A stretch of DNA of 64,000 nt from Clostridium beijerinckii HUN142 (GCF_000621745.1 NZ_KK211335.1:437585-501584), one strand, 5' to 3'. Shown: positions 18,564 to 27,563, counted from the first letter of the stretch. Notes: generated from the letters alone by a model not told the origin. Made by a program: numbers and translations.

Positions 18564-19739
18564 ATGAAAAAGATACCATTTTCGCCACCAGATATAACTG
18601 AAGAAGAAATAGAAGCAGTAGGTAATGTATTAAGATCTGGTTGGATTACTTCTGGACCAAAACTTGCAGAGTTTGAGGAAGGAATACAAAATTATATAAA
18701 TGTTAATAAAGCGTTAGCGTTAAATAGTGCGACTGCTGCAATGGAACTAGTTCTTAAAGTGTTTGATATAAAAGAGGGAGATGAAATTATTTCTACCCCA
18801 TACACATATACTGCTACTTCAAGTGTTGCCATTCATAGAGGAATTAAGCCTATATATGTTGATGTTAAAAAGGATACTTTTGAAATGGATATAGATAAAA
18901 TTGCTGATAAGATTACAGATAAGACAAAAGTAATTATGCCAGTAGATATTGCAGGAGTACCATTTGATTATGATGCTTTAAAAAAGGTTTTGAAGGATAA
19001 AAATAGAGAAGATATCATGATACTTTGCGATTCAGCACACTCTTTTGGTGCTAAATACAAAGGAGAAACAGTTGGATCTCAATGTGATTTTCACTCATTT
19101 TCGTTTCATGCAGTTAAAAATTTAACTACAGGAGAAGGTGGAGCAGTTACGTTTAATGATAATAACTTTGGTGATCATGAGGATCTACTTAAATACATGA
19201 GATTCACTGCGATGCATGGACAATCAAAGGATGCTCTAAGCAAGCTAAAAGCAGGTGCATGGGAATATGATATTATAAATGATGGGCTTAAATGTAATTT
19301 GACAGATATTGGAGCGGCTATAGGTGTAGTTCAACTAAAAAGATATGAAGAAATGTTAGAAAAAAGAAGACAAATATTTAAGATATACAGCGATATTTTA
19401 TCAAAAGAAGAGTTTTCAATAATTCCATTTACAAAAGATGAGAACGGAACTGAAACATCATATCATTTATATCTTTATAGAATTAAAGGATTTAATGAGG
19501 AAAAAAGAAATGAGGCCATTCAAAAATTAGCGAATATGGGAATAGCAACAAACGTTCATTACAAGCCACTTCCTATGTTAACTCTATATAAAAACCTTGG
19601 ATATGATATTAAAGATTATCCAAATGCTTATGCACAATATGAAAATGAAATCACACTTCCAGTATATACTACATTATCATTAGAAGATGCTGAATATATA
19701 GCAAAAGAAGTTATAAAAGTAGTTAAAGAATTATTATAA
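18564..19739 (+). CDS. DegT/DnrJ/EryC1/StrS-family PLP aminotransferase
   Basis: The 391-residue enzyme is a sugar-type aminotransferase. PLP-forming Lys185 lies in SFHAVKNLTTGEGGA, and Asp156 in CDSAHSFGAKY contacts the pyridine nitrogen. IPFSPPDITEEEIEAVGNVLRSGWITSGP is the family opening. Members transfer an amino group, usually from glutamate, to keto-sugar nucleotides for surface glycans or secondary metabolites. GAGAGGATG favours ATG 18564 over the in-frame ATG 18555. It stands alone between two terminators, without sugar-nucleotide genes, under a MerR-type promoter. That isolation is unusual: the substrate and the reason for inducible control are unknown. Confidence 0.9.
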   Translation: MKKIPFSPPDITEEEIEAVGNVLRSGWITSGPKLAEFEEGIQNYINVNKALALNSATAAMELVLKVFDIKEGDEIISTPYTYTATSSVAIHRGIKPIYVDVKKDTFEMDIDKIADKITDKTKVIMPVDIAGVPFDYDALKKVLKDKNREDIMILCDSAHSFGAKYKGETVGSQCDFHSFSFHAVKNLTTGEGGAVTFNDNNFGDHEDLLKYMRFTAMHGQSKDALSKLKAGAWEYDIINDGLKCNLTDIGAAIGVVQLKRYEEMLEKRRQIFKIYSDILSKEEFSIIPFTKDENGTETSYHLYLYRIKGFNEEKRNEAIQKLANMGIATNVHYKPLPMLTLYKNLGYDIKDYPNAYAQYENEITLPVYTTLSLEDAEYIAKEVIKVVKELL

Positions 19740-19757
19740 TTATTTTTATAAATATAA

Positions 19758-19796
19758 AACAGCCCATACCATAAGGTGGGCTGTTAAATTTTTTTT
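19758..19796 (+). terminator. Terminator after the DegT gene
   Basis: AACAGCCCA (19758-19766) pairs with TGGGCTGTT (19777-19785), followed by AAATTTTTTTTG. The strong GC stem and long T-run make it a canonical intrinsic terminator. Confidence 0.9.
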
Positions 19797-19832
19797 GAAT
19801 TTGATGCAATATTTTAATATGTTTTTTAGAAG

Positions 19833-20648
19833 TTAAACTATAGTTTTGGTAGTTTTATTATATGGATTATTATTAGATTCTGCATCTAATTTACTATCAG
19901 TTTTATCTTTTGAATTTTTATCTAATTTATTATTATCTGTGTCTTTTGATTCTTCATTTAACTTATTGTCATCTTTATCTTTGATTTGTTTAAGAGCTAG
20001 CTCTGTTTTAGCTTGAATACGTTCAGCACTCTTATTTAGGTCTCCAATCTTTTTAGAAATGGTCATGTTTATATTGGCTATGCTTGCGCCTATTTGCGAT
20101 AAACGATTGTTATCGTAGCTGTTTTCGATATTATTTGGTTTGATATATTCAGCTTCTATTTTTTGTCTATTATTACTATCCTTTAGTAAATGTATAGTTT
20201 TTTGTGAGCCATTAATCTTAATAAGTTCACCTAAGCTAGCAGAAATTATTACGTCGCCTTTTGTTTTATTATCATTTTTGTTAGATGTTTCTTCCTTAGC
20301 TTTTTTCTTTGAAATTTCATCTTGTTGCTTTTGAAGCTCTTCTTGTTTTTCTTGAATCTTTAGCTGCTGAATCTGAGAATCAACATCTTTTATTTTTTGG
20401 TTTAACTCATCCATTTTTGCTTTTTTTTCTTTTGCATCCATTTCCTTAGCCATCAATGCTTGTTTTTCTTCTTTAAGTGCTTGCTTTTGTTTTAGAAGAT
20501 TTTGCATTAAGGCACTTTCTTTTTTTTCTTGTTTATTAGTAATACTAGAATTACCATTAACAATATTATTGTTTTTATCATTAGCTGTATTAATATTAAT
20601 ATTTTTAAATAAGTTGGTTCGATTTGAATTTATAGTTATACTGCTCAT
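19833..20648 (-). CDS. Coiled-coil protein of unknown function with Asp/Lys/Asn repeats
   Basis: On the minus strand, 271 residues. The N-terminal 35 residues are Asn-rich and disordered. Residues ~40-120 form a strongly charged coiled coil (LLKQKQALKEEKQALMAKEMDAKEKKAKMDEL and so on), reminiscent of FlxA-like proteins. A globular-looking middle part follows (GDVIISASLGELIKINGSQK). The C-terminus has imperfect repeats of the type KDxDNKLxxESKD (DDNKLNEESKDT, DNNKLDKNSKDK, DSKLDAESNN). No signal peptide or membrane segment is seen. Its ribosome site lies in a run of eight G bases just upstream of ATG 20648, which is unusual. Function unknown. Confidence 0.75.
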   Translation of the reverse strand: MSSITINSNRTNLFKNININTANDKNNNIVNGNSSITNKQEKKESALMQNLLKQKQALKEEKQALMAKEMDAKEKKAKMDELNQKIKDVDSQIQQLKIQEKQEELQKQQDEISKKKAKEETSNKNDNKTKGDVIISASLGELIKINGSQKTIHLLKDSNNRQKIEAEYIKPNNIENSYDNNRLSQIGASIANINMTISKKIGDLNKSAERIQAKTELALKQIKDKDDNKLNEESKDTDNNKLDKNSKDKTDSKLDAESNNNPYNKTTKTIV

Positions 20649-20782
20649 TGTTACCCCCCCCTATAATTATTTTATCGGAATTATATGGGAAAAAATAAGA
20701 GCATAACGTATAAAACATTTAACAATATTAATTGAAATTTATTAGAAAGTTTATGAATCATATCATCTCTTTAAAATTAGGG

Positions 20783-20813
20783 TTGACTCTACCCTAAGGT
20801 AATAGATTAGAAT
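20783..20813 (+). promoter_or_regulatory. MerR-type autoregulatory promoter
   Basis: TTGACT (20783-20788) and TAGAAT (20808-20813) are 19 bp apart. The spacer core TACC-CTAA-GGTA (20790-20801) is a perfect dyad. It shares TTGACTCTAnCCTAAGG with the site at 18433. Transcription should begin near 20820, almost at the start of the MerR-type gene. Confidence 0.75.
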
Positions 20814-20834
20814 AATGTTATGGAGGGAAATGAA

Positions 20835-21995
20835 TTGAAAATTGGTGAATTTGCTAAAAGATCAGGAGTAACAGTGAAAACATTACTTCATTATGACAAA
20901 ATTGGATTACTTAAGCCTAGTGAAAAAACTGATTCTGGATATAGAATTTACTGTGAAGAAGACCTATTAAAGCTTCAGCAGATTACAACCTTAAAATTCA
21001 TTGGTTTGTCATTAAATGAAATAAGTCATATATTACATGAAAGTGGAGAAAACCTAGAGAATATGATAAGTATTCAAAAGAAAGCTTTGGAAGAAAAGAA
21101 GAAACATATTGAGGCTGTAATTGATGTTTTTAATAAAGCACAAAATACAGCAAAGAAAAATGGTTTTCTAGATGCAAGTAATTTGATTGATATCATAAAA
21201 GTAACTAATATGGAAAGTAGGGTTAGGGAACAATATAAAACAGATAAGAACTTAAATATTAGAAGTAATCTTCATAGCTATAATGTAAATAAAATAGATT
21301 TTGATAAATGGTGTTTTAATCAGATAAATTTTTCATTAAACGCAAATGTATTGGAACTTGGATGTGGAACAGGAAAGCTTTGGTTTAAGAATAAAGATTA
21401 TATAGAGAATACTTTAAATATTACAATATCTGATTTTTCTAGAAGTATGATTAGAATCGCAAGAAATAGATTGAAAGATGTATATAATGATTTTCATTAT
21501 GAAGAAATTAATGCTGAAGAAATACCTTATAATGATGAAACTTTTGATATAATCATCGCTCAACATATGATTTATTTTGTTCCAGATATAGAAAAGGCTT
21601 TAGCTGAGATACAAAGAGTACTAAAGCCTAATGGTGTATTTTATGTGACAGCCAATTCTTGTAATTCTATGAAAGAATTAAATAGACTTTCAGAAAATTT
21701 TGCGCCTAATTCTGGATTAGATAACAATGGGTATTCAGAAAGATTTGACCTAGAGCACGGAAGAGGAATGCTTGAAAAATATTTTCATAAAGTAGATGTT
21801 GAAATTTTAGATGGTAAAATAATAGTAGATAATGCTGAACCAGTAGTATCATATAAAGCTTCAACGATTCAAGGAAGTTCAATACTTGTTGGTGAAAAGA
21901 AGAAAGAATTTACGAAATATTTAGAAGAATATATTAAGAAAAATGGAGATATATCAATAACAACAAAAACATGTATGTTTAAAGCAATGAAATAA
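20835..21995 (+). CDS. MerR-family regulator fused to a class I SAM-dependent methyltransferase
   Basis: The N-terminal ~110 residues are a MerR DNA-binding domain: LKIGEFAKRSGVTVKTLLHYDKIGLLKPSE, then SGYRIYCEEDLLKLQQITTLKFIGLSLNEI and a long dimerisation helix. The C-terminal ~250 residues are a Methyltransf_11/25-type domain with motif I VLELGCGTGK and IPYNDETFDIIIAQHMIYFVPDIEKALAEIQRVLKPNG. The usual effector-binding domain is thus replaced by an enzyme domain. The start is probably TTG 20835, 7 bases after GGAGGG; ATG 20820 would be nearly leaderless. Two operators with its expected geometry occur at 20783 (itself) and 18433 (DegT gene), so it likely controls both. Its methyl acceptor is unknown. 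Confidence 0.85.
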   Translation: MKIGEFAKRSGVTVKTLLHYDKIGLLKPSEKTDSGYRIYCEEDLLKLQQITTLKFIGLSLNEISHILHESGENLENMISIQKKALEEKKKHIEAVIDVFNKAQNTAKKNGFLDASNLIDIIKVTNMESRVREQYKTDKNLNIRSNLHSYNVNKIDFDKWCFNQINFSLNANVLELGCGTGKLWFKNKDYIENTLNITISDFSRSMIRIARNRLKDVYNDFHYEEINAEEIPYNDETFDIIIAQHMIYFVPDIEKALAEIQRVLKPNGVFYVTANSCNSMKELNRLSENFAPNSGLDNNGYSERFDLEHGRGMLEKYFHKVDVEILDGKIIVDNAEPVVSYKASTIQGSSILVGEKKKEFTKYLEEYIKKNGDISITTKTCMFKAMK

Positions 21996-22073
21996 GAATA
22001 TTTAGATTTCAAAGTAGAGAATATATTAGAAAAGAATTAATGGGCAATATATTAATTTTATTCAATTATACGA

Positions 22074-22102
22074 TTGACAGAAAGAATAGCACAATATATA
22101 AT
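22074..22102 (+). promoter_or_regulatory. Consensus sigma-A promoter for the IclR gene
   Basis: TTGACA (22074-22079), 17 bp, then TATAAT (22097-22102): a perfect consensus match. The in-frame TTG at 22074 is therefore part of the -35 box, not a start codon, and the IclR coding sequence must begin downstream of about 22109. Confidence 0.8.
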
Positions 22103-22154
22103 AAATACGATAATTGGAATGGTGTTTTATATATGGAATGATGAGGTGAGCTTT

Positions 22155-22922
22155 TTGAACACAGCGATTCTAAGAGGAATAGAAATTTTAAGGTTTGTTG
22201 GGCAAAGTGATGAACCCGTAACAATTGCTGAAATAAGTAAATATCTTAATATACCTAAAACCAGTGTATTTAATATAGTTAATGCATTGGTAAGTGAAAA
22301 GTTTCTATCAATAGAAAATATGAAATTGAAGAGTTATGAATTAGGGGTAGGAGTTTTTGAACTTGGAAGCCTATATTTAAATAAGATGGAATTAACTAAG
22401 ATATCTAGTACTTTTTTGGAAAAGTTGTCTAATGGTATTGGAGAAACAGTGTTTTTAGCAGTAGTAAATGATAATGAACTTGTATATTTAGATAAGCATG
22501 AATCAAAAGGCACTCTAAGAACAACTGGTAATTTGGGATCTAGAACATCAATGTATTCAACAAGTTTAGGTAAGGCTATTTTAGCAACTTATAATAGTGC
22601 GCAGTTAAATAATTATTTTGAACAGATTACATTTATTCCTAAAACTAAGAGTACAATAACGAATAAAGAATCATTAATGGAAAACTTAGATTTAATTAGA
22701 GAAAGAGGATACTCTATTTCTGATGAGGAAAATGAGGAAGGATTATTTTGTATAGCTGTGCCTATATATAATAGGATGGGTCAAGCAATAGCAGCAGTAT
22801 CTATTTCTACGTTAAAGATGAAAATTAATGATGAGCGTATTGGAGTGTGTGCAGAACTTATAACCAAAGTTGCACTGGATATTTCAAAAAAATTAGGATA
22901 TAAAAAAGAAAGTTTATTTTAA
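22155..22922 (+). CDS. IclR-family transcriptional regulator
   Basis: About 255 residues. The N-terminal winged helix reads AILRGIEILRFVGQSDEPVTIAEISKYLNIPKTSVFNIVNAL, and the C-terminal effector domain includes ETVFLAVVNDNELVYLDKHES, SMYSTSLGKAILA, and RERGYSISDEENEEGLFCIAVPIYN, all standard IclR blocks. GAGGTGAG (22143-22150) supports TTG 22155 as start; GTG 22146 is possible. It precedes an aldolase, a sugar-acid dehydratase, a GH43 enzyme and a GPH transporter, and a perfect dyad operator lies between it and the aldolase gene, so it is the likely local regulator responding to a sugar acid or its keto-deoxy product. Confidence 0.9.
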   Translation: MNTAILRGIEILRFVGQSDEPVTIAEISKYLNIPKTSVFNIVNALVSEKFLSIENMKLKSYELGVGVFELGSLYLNKMELTKISSTFLEKLSNGIGETVFLAVVNDNELVYLDKHESKGTLRTTGNLGSRTSMYSTSLGKAILATYNSAQLNNYFEQITFIPKTKSTITNKESLMENLDLIRERGYSISDEENEEGLFCIAVPIYNRMGQAIAAVSISTLKMKINDERIGVCAELITKVALDISKKLGYKKESLF

Positions 22923-22976
22923 TTTTTGAGATGATTTTATCAATCATCTCAAAAAAATAATCAATATATAGAATGA

Positions 22977-22994
22977 CGTTTCAAATATGAAACG
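22977..22994. promoter_or_regulatory. Palindromic operator candidate (IclR box) before the aldolase gene
   Basis: CGTTTCA-aata-TGAAACG is a perfect 7-4-7 dyad located 13 bp before the aldolase start. GTTTCA/TGAAAC dyads are typical of KdgR-like IclR-family sites. Just upstream (22924-22954) is another hairpin, TTTTGAGATGATT/AATCATCTCAAAA, which may end the IclR transcript. Confidence 0.65.
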
Positions 22995-23006
22995 CAGGGA
23001 GGCTTT

Positions 23007-23894
23007 ATGTTTAAAGGAGTTTATACACCAATAGTGACTATTTTCAATGAAGAAGGGAAGATTGATAAGAAAAGTTTAGAGATTTTGATTGAGAAATTAA
23101 TAAAAGACGAAGTAAATGGGATTGTCATATTAGGATCAATTGGAGAATTTTTTAATTTTTCTTCTTTAGAAGAAAAAAAAGATTATATTAAGTTTGTATC
23201 TAAAGTTATAAATGGGAGAACAAAATTAATAGTTGGAACTGGGGATAACAATATAGAAGAAGTTATCGAATTAAATAAATGTTCTAGTGATGCAAAAGCA
23301 GATGCTGCTTTAATTATAACTCCATATTTTTTTGGTTTAGATGAAAATTATATATACGAATATTACTCAACAATAGCTAAGAATACGGAATTGCCTATTA
23401 TAATTTATAATTTTCCTGCTAGGACATCTATAAACGTATCATATGAATTAGTGTTAAGATTAGCAAATGAATTTAATAATATTGTTGGCATTAAAGATAC
23501 TACAGATTCTATTAGCAATATTAGAAGGTTCGTCCAAAAAGTCAAGAAAGTTCGTAAGGATTTCTGTGTAATTTCTGGATTTGACGAATACTTAATACCT
23601 AACTTATTATCTGGAGGAGATGGTATTATAGGTGGATTAACTAATGTAAATGCAAAATTATTTGTAGATACATATAAAGCTGTTTTAGATAAAGATTTTG
23701 AAAAATTATTTATACTCCAAGATAAAATAAATAAATTGACTGAATTGTATGATTTGACAAATCCATTTATAGTAGGACTAAAAGAAGCAGTTAATATATC
23801 TTTAAAGTTAGATATGAATACATCTATTAGAAATTATAATATTAAAATAAATGATGATATAAAAAAGAAAATACAAGAAATTATTGAGAAATAA
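23007..23894 (+). CDS. DapA-family aldolase, probably 2-keto-3-deoxy sugar-acid aldolase
   Basis: The 295-residue protein belongs to the DHDPS/NAL superfamily of Schiff-base aldolases. Visible are the carboxylate-binding GSIGEF (43-48), Tyr134 in IIIYNFPART, and Lys163 in VGIKDTT, the imine-forming lysine. It lacks any lysine-biosynthesis neighbours. Being directly before an IlvD/Edd-family dehydratase and behind an IclR regulator, it most likely cleaves 2-keto-3-deoxy-pentonate or -gluconate to pyruvate and an aldehyde. The exact sugar is inference. GGGAGG precedes the ATG by 6 bases. Confidence 0.87.
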   Translation: MFKGVYTPIVTIFNEEGKIDKKSLEILIEKLIKDEVNGIVILGSIGEFFNFSSLEEKKDYIKFVSKVINGRTKLIVGTGDNNIEEVIELNKCSSDAKADAALIITPYFFGLDENYIYEYYSTIAKNTELPIIIYNFPARTSINVSYELVLRLANEFNNIVGIKDTTDSISNIRRFVQKVKKVRKDFCVISGFDEYLIPNLLSGGDGIIGGLTNVNAKLFVDTYKAVLDKDFEKLFILQDKINKLTELYDLTNPFIVGLKEAVNISLKLDMNTSIRNYNIKINDDIKKKIQEIIEK

Positions 23895-23959
23895 ATAGAT
23901 GATTATTTCTAGAATATACTAAATATTTAAAGTAATTAATTTTTGAAAGGAGATTTCTA

Positions 23960-25696
23960 ATGTTAGAGAATTCTATAACACCAAAAAGTATTCTAGAGCG
24001 TAAGCTTTGGTCACAATTTGATTCTCTTCAAATGGGAATGGACTGGGATGAAGACGATATAAAAAAGCCACAAATACTTATTGATGATGTATTTGGGGAT
24101 AGCCATCCAGGAAGTTCTCATCTTATGGGATTAACGCATCAAGTAAGTATTGGTGTGTATGAAAAAGGAGGGCATCCAGGACAATTTCACGTTACAGATA
24201 TTTGTGATGGATGTGCTCAAGGACATGATGGAATGAATTTTGTATTAGCTTCAAGGGAAGTTATTGCGGATATGGTAGAAATTCATGGATCATTTGTTTC
24301 ATGGGATGGAATGGTTTTAATTTCTTCGTGCGATAAATCAATTCCTGCGCATCTTAAAGCGGCTGCACGTATGGATATACCAACTATATTTGTTCCTGGT
24401 GGAAGTATGAGACCAGCTCCATATATGTCTACATCTATTAAGGCTGGAGATATTTCTTTAAGAGAAAAGAAAAAAGGTGCTATAACCGATCAAGAAGTCC
24501 GAGATTTTAAATTGACTGGCTGTCCGTCTGTAGGAGCTTGTCAGTTTCTTGGTACTGCAAGCACTATGCAATGTATGGCTGAAGCACTAGGTTTAGCGTT
24601 GCCAGGAAGTGCACTTGCGCCTGCTACAATGAGAGATATAACAGCAATGTCCAGAAAAGCTGGAAGGCAAATTATGAATTTGGTTAAGGCAAATATTACA
24701 ACAAAGGATATACTTATTCCAGAAGCATTTTACAATGCAATAGTTGTACATGCAGCTATAGGTGGATCAACTAATGTAATGTTACACCTTCCTGCTATAG
24801 CTTATGAACTTGGCATAGAATTAAAACCTGAACTATTCGATGAGATTAATCATAAGATTCCACACATAGGAAACATATATCCTAGTGGAGAGTACCCAAC
24901 TGAAGCCTTTTGGTTTGCTGGAGGTATTCCTATGGTACAGTGGTTATTAAAGGATTATTTAAATCTGGATGTACTAACAGTAACAGGTAAGACCCTAAGA
25001 GAAAATCTTGAGGATATAAAAAATGATGGTTTCTTTGACAGAATAGAAGGATATCTTCATAATTATGGATTAAATCGAGATCAGTTAATAAAACCAGTTG
25101 AGACAACAAAGGAAATGGGATCTATTGCAGTTCTGAAAGGAAATTTAGCTCCAGAAGGTGCAGTTATCAAATATGCAGCAGTATCAGAAAATATGATGTA
25201 TCATGTGGGAGCTGCAAGAGTATTTGATTGTGAAGAAGATTGTCATAATGCTGTAATTGAAGATAAGATTAATCCAGGAGAAGTCTTGATTATACGCTAT
25301 GAGGGGCCAAGGGGATCTGGGATGCCAGAGATGCTTATGACAACAGAGGCCATAGTATGTGATAGCAGATTAAATGGATCAACAGTTTTATTAACAGATG
25401 GGCGCTTTTCAGGAGCTACAAGAGGACCATGTGTTGGACATATATCGCCTGAAGCAGCAACCGGAGGGCCAATCGCGTTAGTAAAAGATGGAGATTTAAT
25501 TGAGCTTGATATAAAGGAACGAAAGTTAAATATTGTTGGAATCAATGGAAAATCATATAAATTGGAGGAGATAGAAAAAATATTAGAAGAACGAAAAGCA
25601 AATTGGAGCCTCCCTAAAACAGGACCAAGAAAAGGGATATTTGGACGTTATACAAGGGGAGCTGTATCAGCAATGAAAGGCGCTTATTTAGAGTAA
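23960..25696 (+). CDS. IlvD/Edd-family sugar-acid (pentonate-type) dehydratase
   Basis: The 578-residue iron-sulfur dehydratase shows the family signatures CDKSIPAHLKAAARMDIP (with Cys124) and GACQFLGTASTMQCMAEALGLALPGSA (Cys194), plus an early DICDGCAQGHDGM block with Cys82 and Cys85. The C-terminus has DGRFSGATRGPCVGHISPEAATGGPIA. Family members remove water from dihydroxy acids or aldonates. Its cluster with a keto-deoxy-acid aldolase and xyloside genes, rather than with branched-chain amino acid genes, favours xylonate/arabonate dehydratase activity. The usual first cluster cysteine region reads HPGSSHL, without Cys. AAAGGAG precedes the ATG. Confidence 0.88.
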   Translation: MLENSITPKSILERKLWSQFDSLQMGMDWDEDDIKKPQILIDDVFGDSHPGSSHLMGLTHQVSIGVYEKGGHPGQFHVTDICDGCAQGHDGMNFVLASREVIADMVEIHGSFVSWDGMVLISSCDKSIPAHLKAAARMDIPTIFVPGGSMRPAPYMSTSIKAGDISLREKKKGAITDQEVRDFKLTGCPSVGACQFLGTASTMQCMAEALGLALPGSALAPATMRDITAMSRKAGRQIMNLVKANITTKDILIPEAFYNAIVVHAAIGGSTNVMLHLPAIAYELGIELKPELFDEINHKIPHIGNIYPSGEYPTEAFWFAGGIPMVQWLLKDYLNLDVLTVTGKTLRENLEDIKNDGFFDRIEGYLHNYGLNRDQLIKPVETTKEMGSIAVLKGNLAPEGAVIKYAAVSENMMYHVGAARVFDCEEDCHNAVIEDKINPGEVLIIRYEGPRGSGMPEMLMTTEAIVCDSRLNGSTVLLTDGRFSGATRGPCVGHISPEAATGGPIALVKDGDLIELDIKERKLNIVGINGKSYKLEEIEKILEERKANWSLPKTGPRKGIFGRYTRGAVSAMKGAYLE

Positions 25697-25910
25697 TTAT
25701 ATAATAATAAGCATTTTGTAAACGATTATTGATAAAAAATTAATTTAACATAAAATATCTGAATTTTATAGGGGAAAGTTAAAAATCAAAGTCTATTTAC
25801 AGAGAGGAATACTTATGACAAATGGAATTATATCAGAAGTTCATTAATTTTTATGATTTAGATAAAAATTATAAATAAATATTTAATTAGTTAAAGGAGA
25901 GAAGTTAATA

Positions 25911-27563
25911 ATGAAAATTAAAAATCCAATATTAAGAGGATTTAATCCAGACCCAAGTATTTGTAGGGTAGGCGAGGACTATTATATTGCAGTATCCACT
26001 TTTGAATGGTTTCCTGGAGTACAAATTTATCATTCTAAAGATTTAATTAATTGGAATTTAGTTGTTCGCCCTCTAAATAGAATCTCACAACTTGATATGA
26101 AAGGAAATGCTGATTCGGGCGGTATATGGGCTCCTTGTTTAAGCTATAGTGATAATAAATTTTGGCTAATCTATACAGATGTAAAAGTTATAAAAGGAAT
26201 TTGGAAAGATTGCTACAATTATTTGGTTACTTGTGAAACTATTGATGGAGAGTGGAGTGAGCCAGTTAAGTTAAATGGTTCAGGTTTTGATCCTTCTTTA
26301 TTCCATGATAAAAATGGGAAAAAATATTTATTGAATATGCTGTTTGATAATAGGGTATATAATCATAGATTTGCAGGTATTGTAATGCAAGAATATTCTC
26401 CAGAAGAAGAAAAATTAATTGGGGAATCTAAATTAATTTTTAAGGGTACAGATCTTAAATTAACAGAAGGGCCTCACTTGTATCAGATTGGTGATTATTA
26501 CTATCTTTTAACAGCTGAAGGTGGGACAAAATATGAGCATGCTGCAACAATAGCACGTTCTAAAAATATAGAAGGACCTTACGAAATACATCCAGATAAT
26601 CCTATTCTTACTGCATGGGACAAGCCTATAAATGAATTACAAAAATGTGGTCATGCATCTATAGTACACACTCACACTGATGAATGGTATTTAGTTCATT
26701 TAACAGGAAGGCCACTTCCATCAGATGAAGTTCCTGGCACTGAAGTGAGAGGATATGATAAAGAAACTGGAAAACCACTCCCACATACAGCGCCAAGAGG
26801 ATATTGTCCACTTGGAAGAGAAACAGCTATCCAAAAACTTGAGTGGATTGATGGATGGCCATATGTAGTAGGTGGTAAAGAAGGTTCAATAGAAATTGAT
26901 GTTCCTAACATGAAAGAAGTAAAATGGGAACCTAGTTTTAAGGAATTAGATCATTTTGATAATGATAAATTGAATATTAATTTTCAATCACTACGTATTC
27001 CATTAACTGAGGATATTATGTCCTTAACAGAAAATCCAGGAAATATGAGATTATACGGAAAAGAATCATTATTATCTAAATTTACTCAGGCCTTAGTTGC
27101 TAGAAGGTGGCAATCTTTTAACTTTGATGCGGCAACAAGTGTGTCATTCAATCCAGATACTTTTCAGCAATCAGCGGGTCTTGTATGTTATTACAATACA
27201 GAAAATTGGACAACAATTGATGTAACTTGGAATGAAGAAAAAGGAAGAGTAATTGATATTATTTCTTGTGATAACTTTGAATTTTCACAACCGCTAGCTC
27301 AAAATATGATTCCTGTGCCAGAAAATGTTGAATATGTACACTTAAAAGTAGAAGTTAGAGTTGAGGAATATAAGTTCCTTTATTCATTTAATGGAGTGGA
27401 ATGGAATGAAATACCTATAAGTTTTGAATCTAAAAAATTATCAGATGATTACGTAGGTGGAGGAGCCTGCTTTACAGGCGCATTTGTAGGTATGCACTGT
27501 CAAGATGTTAGTGGAAACAGCAAACCAGCTGATTTTGATTACTTTATGTATAAAGAATTCTAA
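25911..27563 (+). CDS. Beta-xylosidase / alpha-arabinofuranosidase, GH43
   Basis: The 550-residue protein matches two-domain GH43 xylosidases: an N-terminal five-bladed propeller and a C-terminal beta-sandwich (from about residue 335, FKELDHFDNDKLNINFQSLRIP). Catalytic carboxylates are visible: Asp14 (RGFNPDPS), Asp127 (SGFDPSLF) and Glu186 (LTEGPHLY), positions that match characterised XynB-type enzymes within one residue. No signal peptide, so it acts on imported xylo-oligosaccharides in the cytoplasm. AAAGGAGAG precedes the ATG. The GPH transporter gene follows. A GTAAACGAT motif, resembling half of a cre site, occurs upstream of both genes. Confidence 0.93.
   Translation: MKIKNPILRGFNPDPSICRVGEDYYIAVSTFEWFPGVQIYHSKDLINWNLVVRPLNRISQLDMKGNADSGGIWAPCLSYSDNKFWLIYTDVKVIKGIWKDCYNYLVTCETIDGEWSEPVKLNGSGFDPSLFHDKNGKKYLLNMLFDNRVYNHRFAGIVMQEYSPEEEKLIGESKLIFKGTDLKLTEGPHLYQIGDYYYLLTAEGGTKYEHAATIARSKNIEGPYEIHPDNPILTAWDKPINELQKCGHASIVHTHTDEWYLVHLTGRPLPSDEVPGTEVRGYDKETGKPLPHTAPRGYCPLGRETAIQKLEWIDGWPYVVGGKEGSIEIDVPNMKEVKWEPSFKELDHFDNDKLNINFQSLRIPLTEDIMSLTENPGNMRLYGKESLLSKFTQALVARRWQSFNFDAATSVSFNPDTFQQSAGLVCYYNTENWTTIDVTWNEEKGRVIDIISCDNFEFSQPLAQNMIPVPENVEYVHLKVEVRVEEYKFLYSFNGVEWNEIPISFESKKLSDDYVGGGACFTGAFVGMHCQDVSGNSKPADFDYFMYKEF

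Noticed and set aside
22074..22154. Longer IclR reading frame starting at TTG 22074
   Set aside because: This TTG is the first part of a consensus -35 (TTGACA) with TATAAT at 17 bp; transcription must begin downstream.
25715..25745. CcpA (cre) site upstream of GH43 (TGTAAACGATTATT)
   Set aside because: Only the left half matches; the CA at the right end is missing. A similar half-match lies near 27610. Too weak for a feature.
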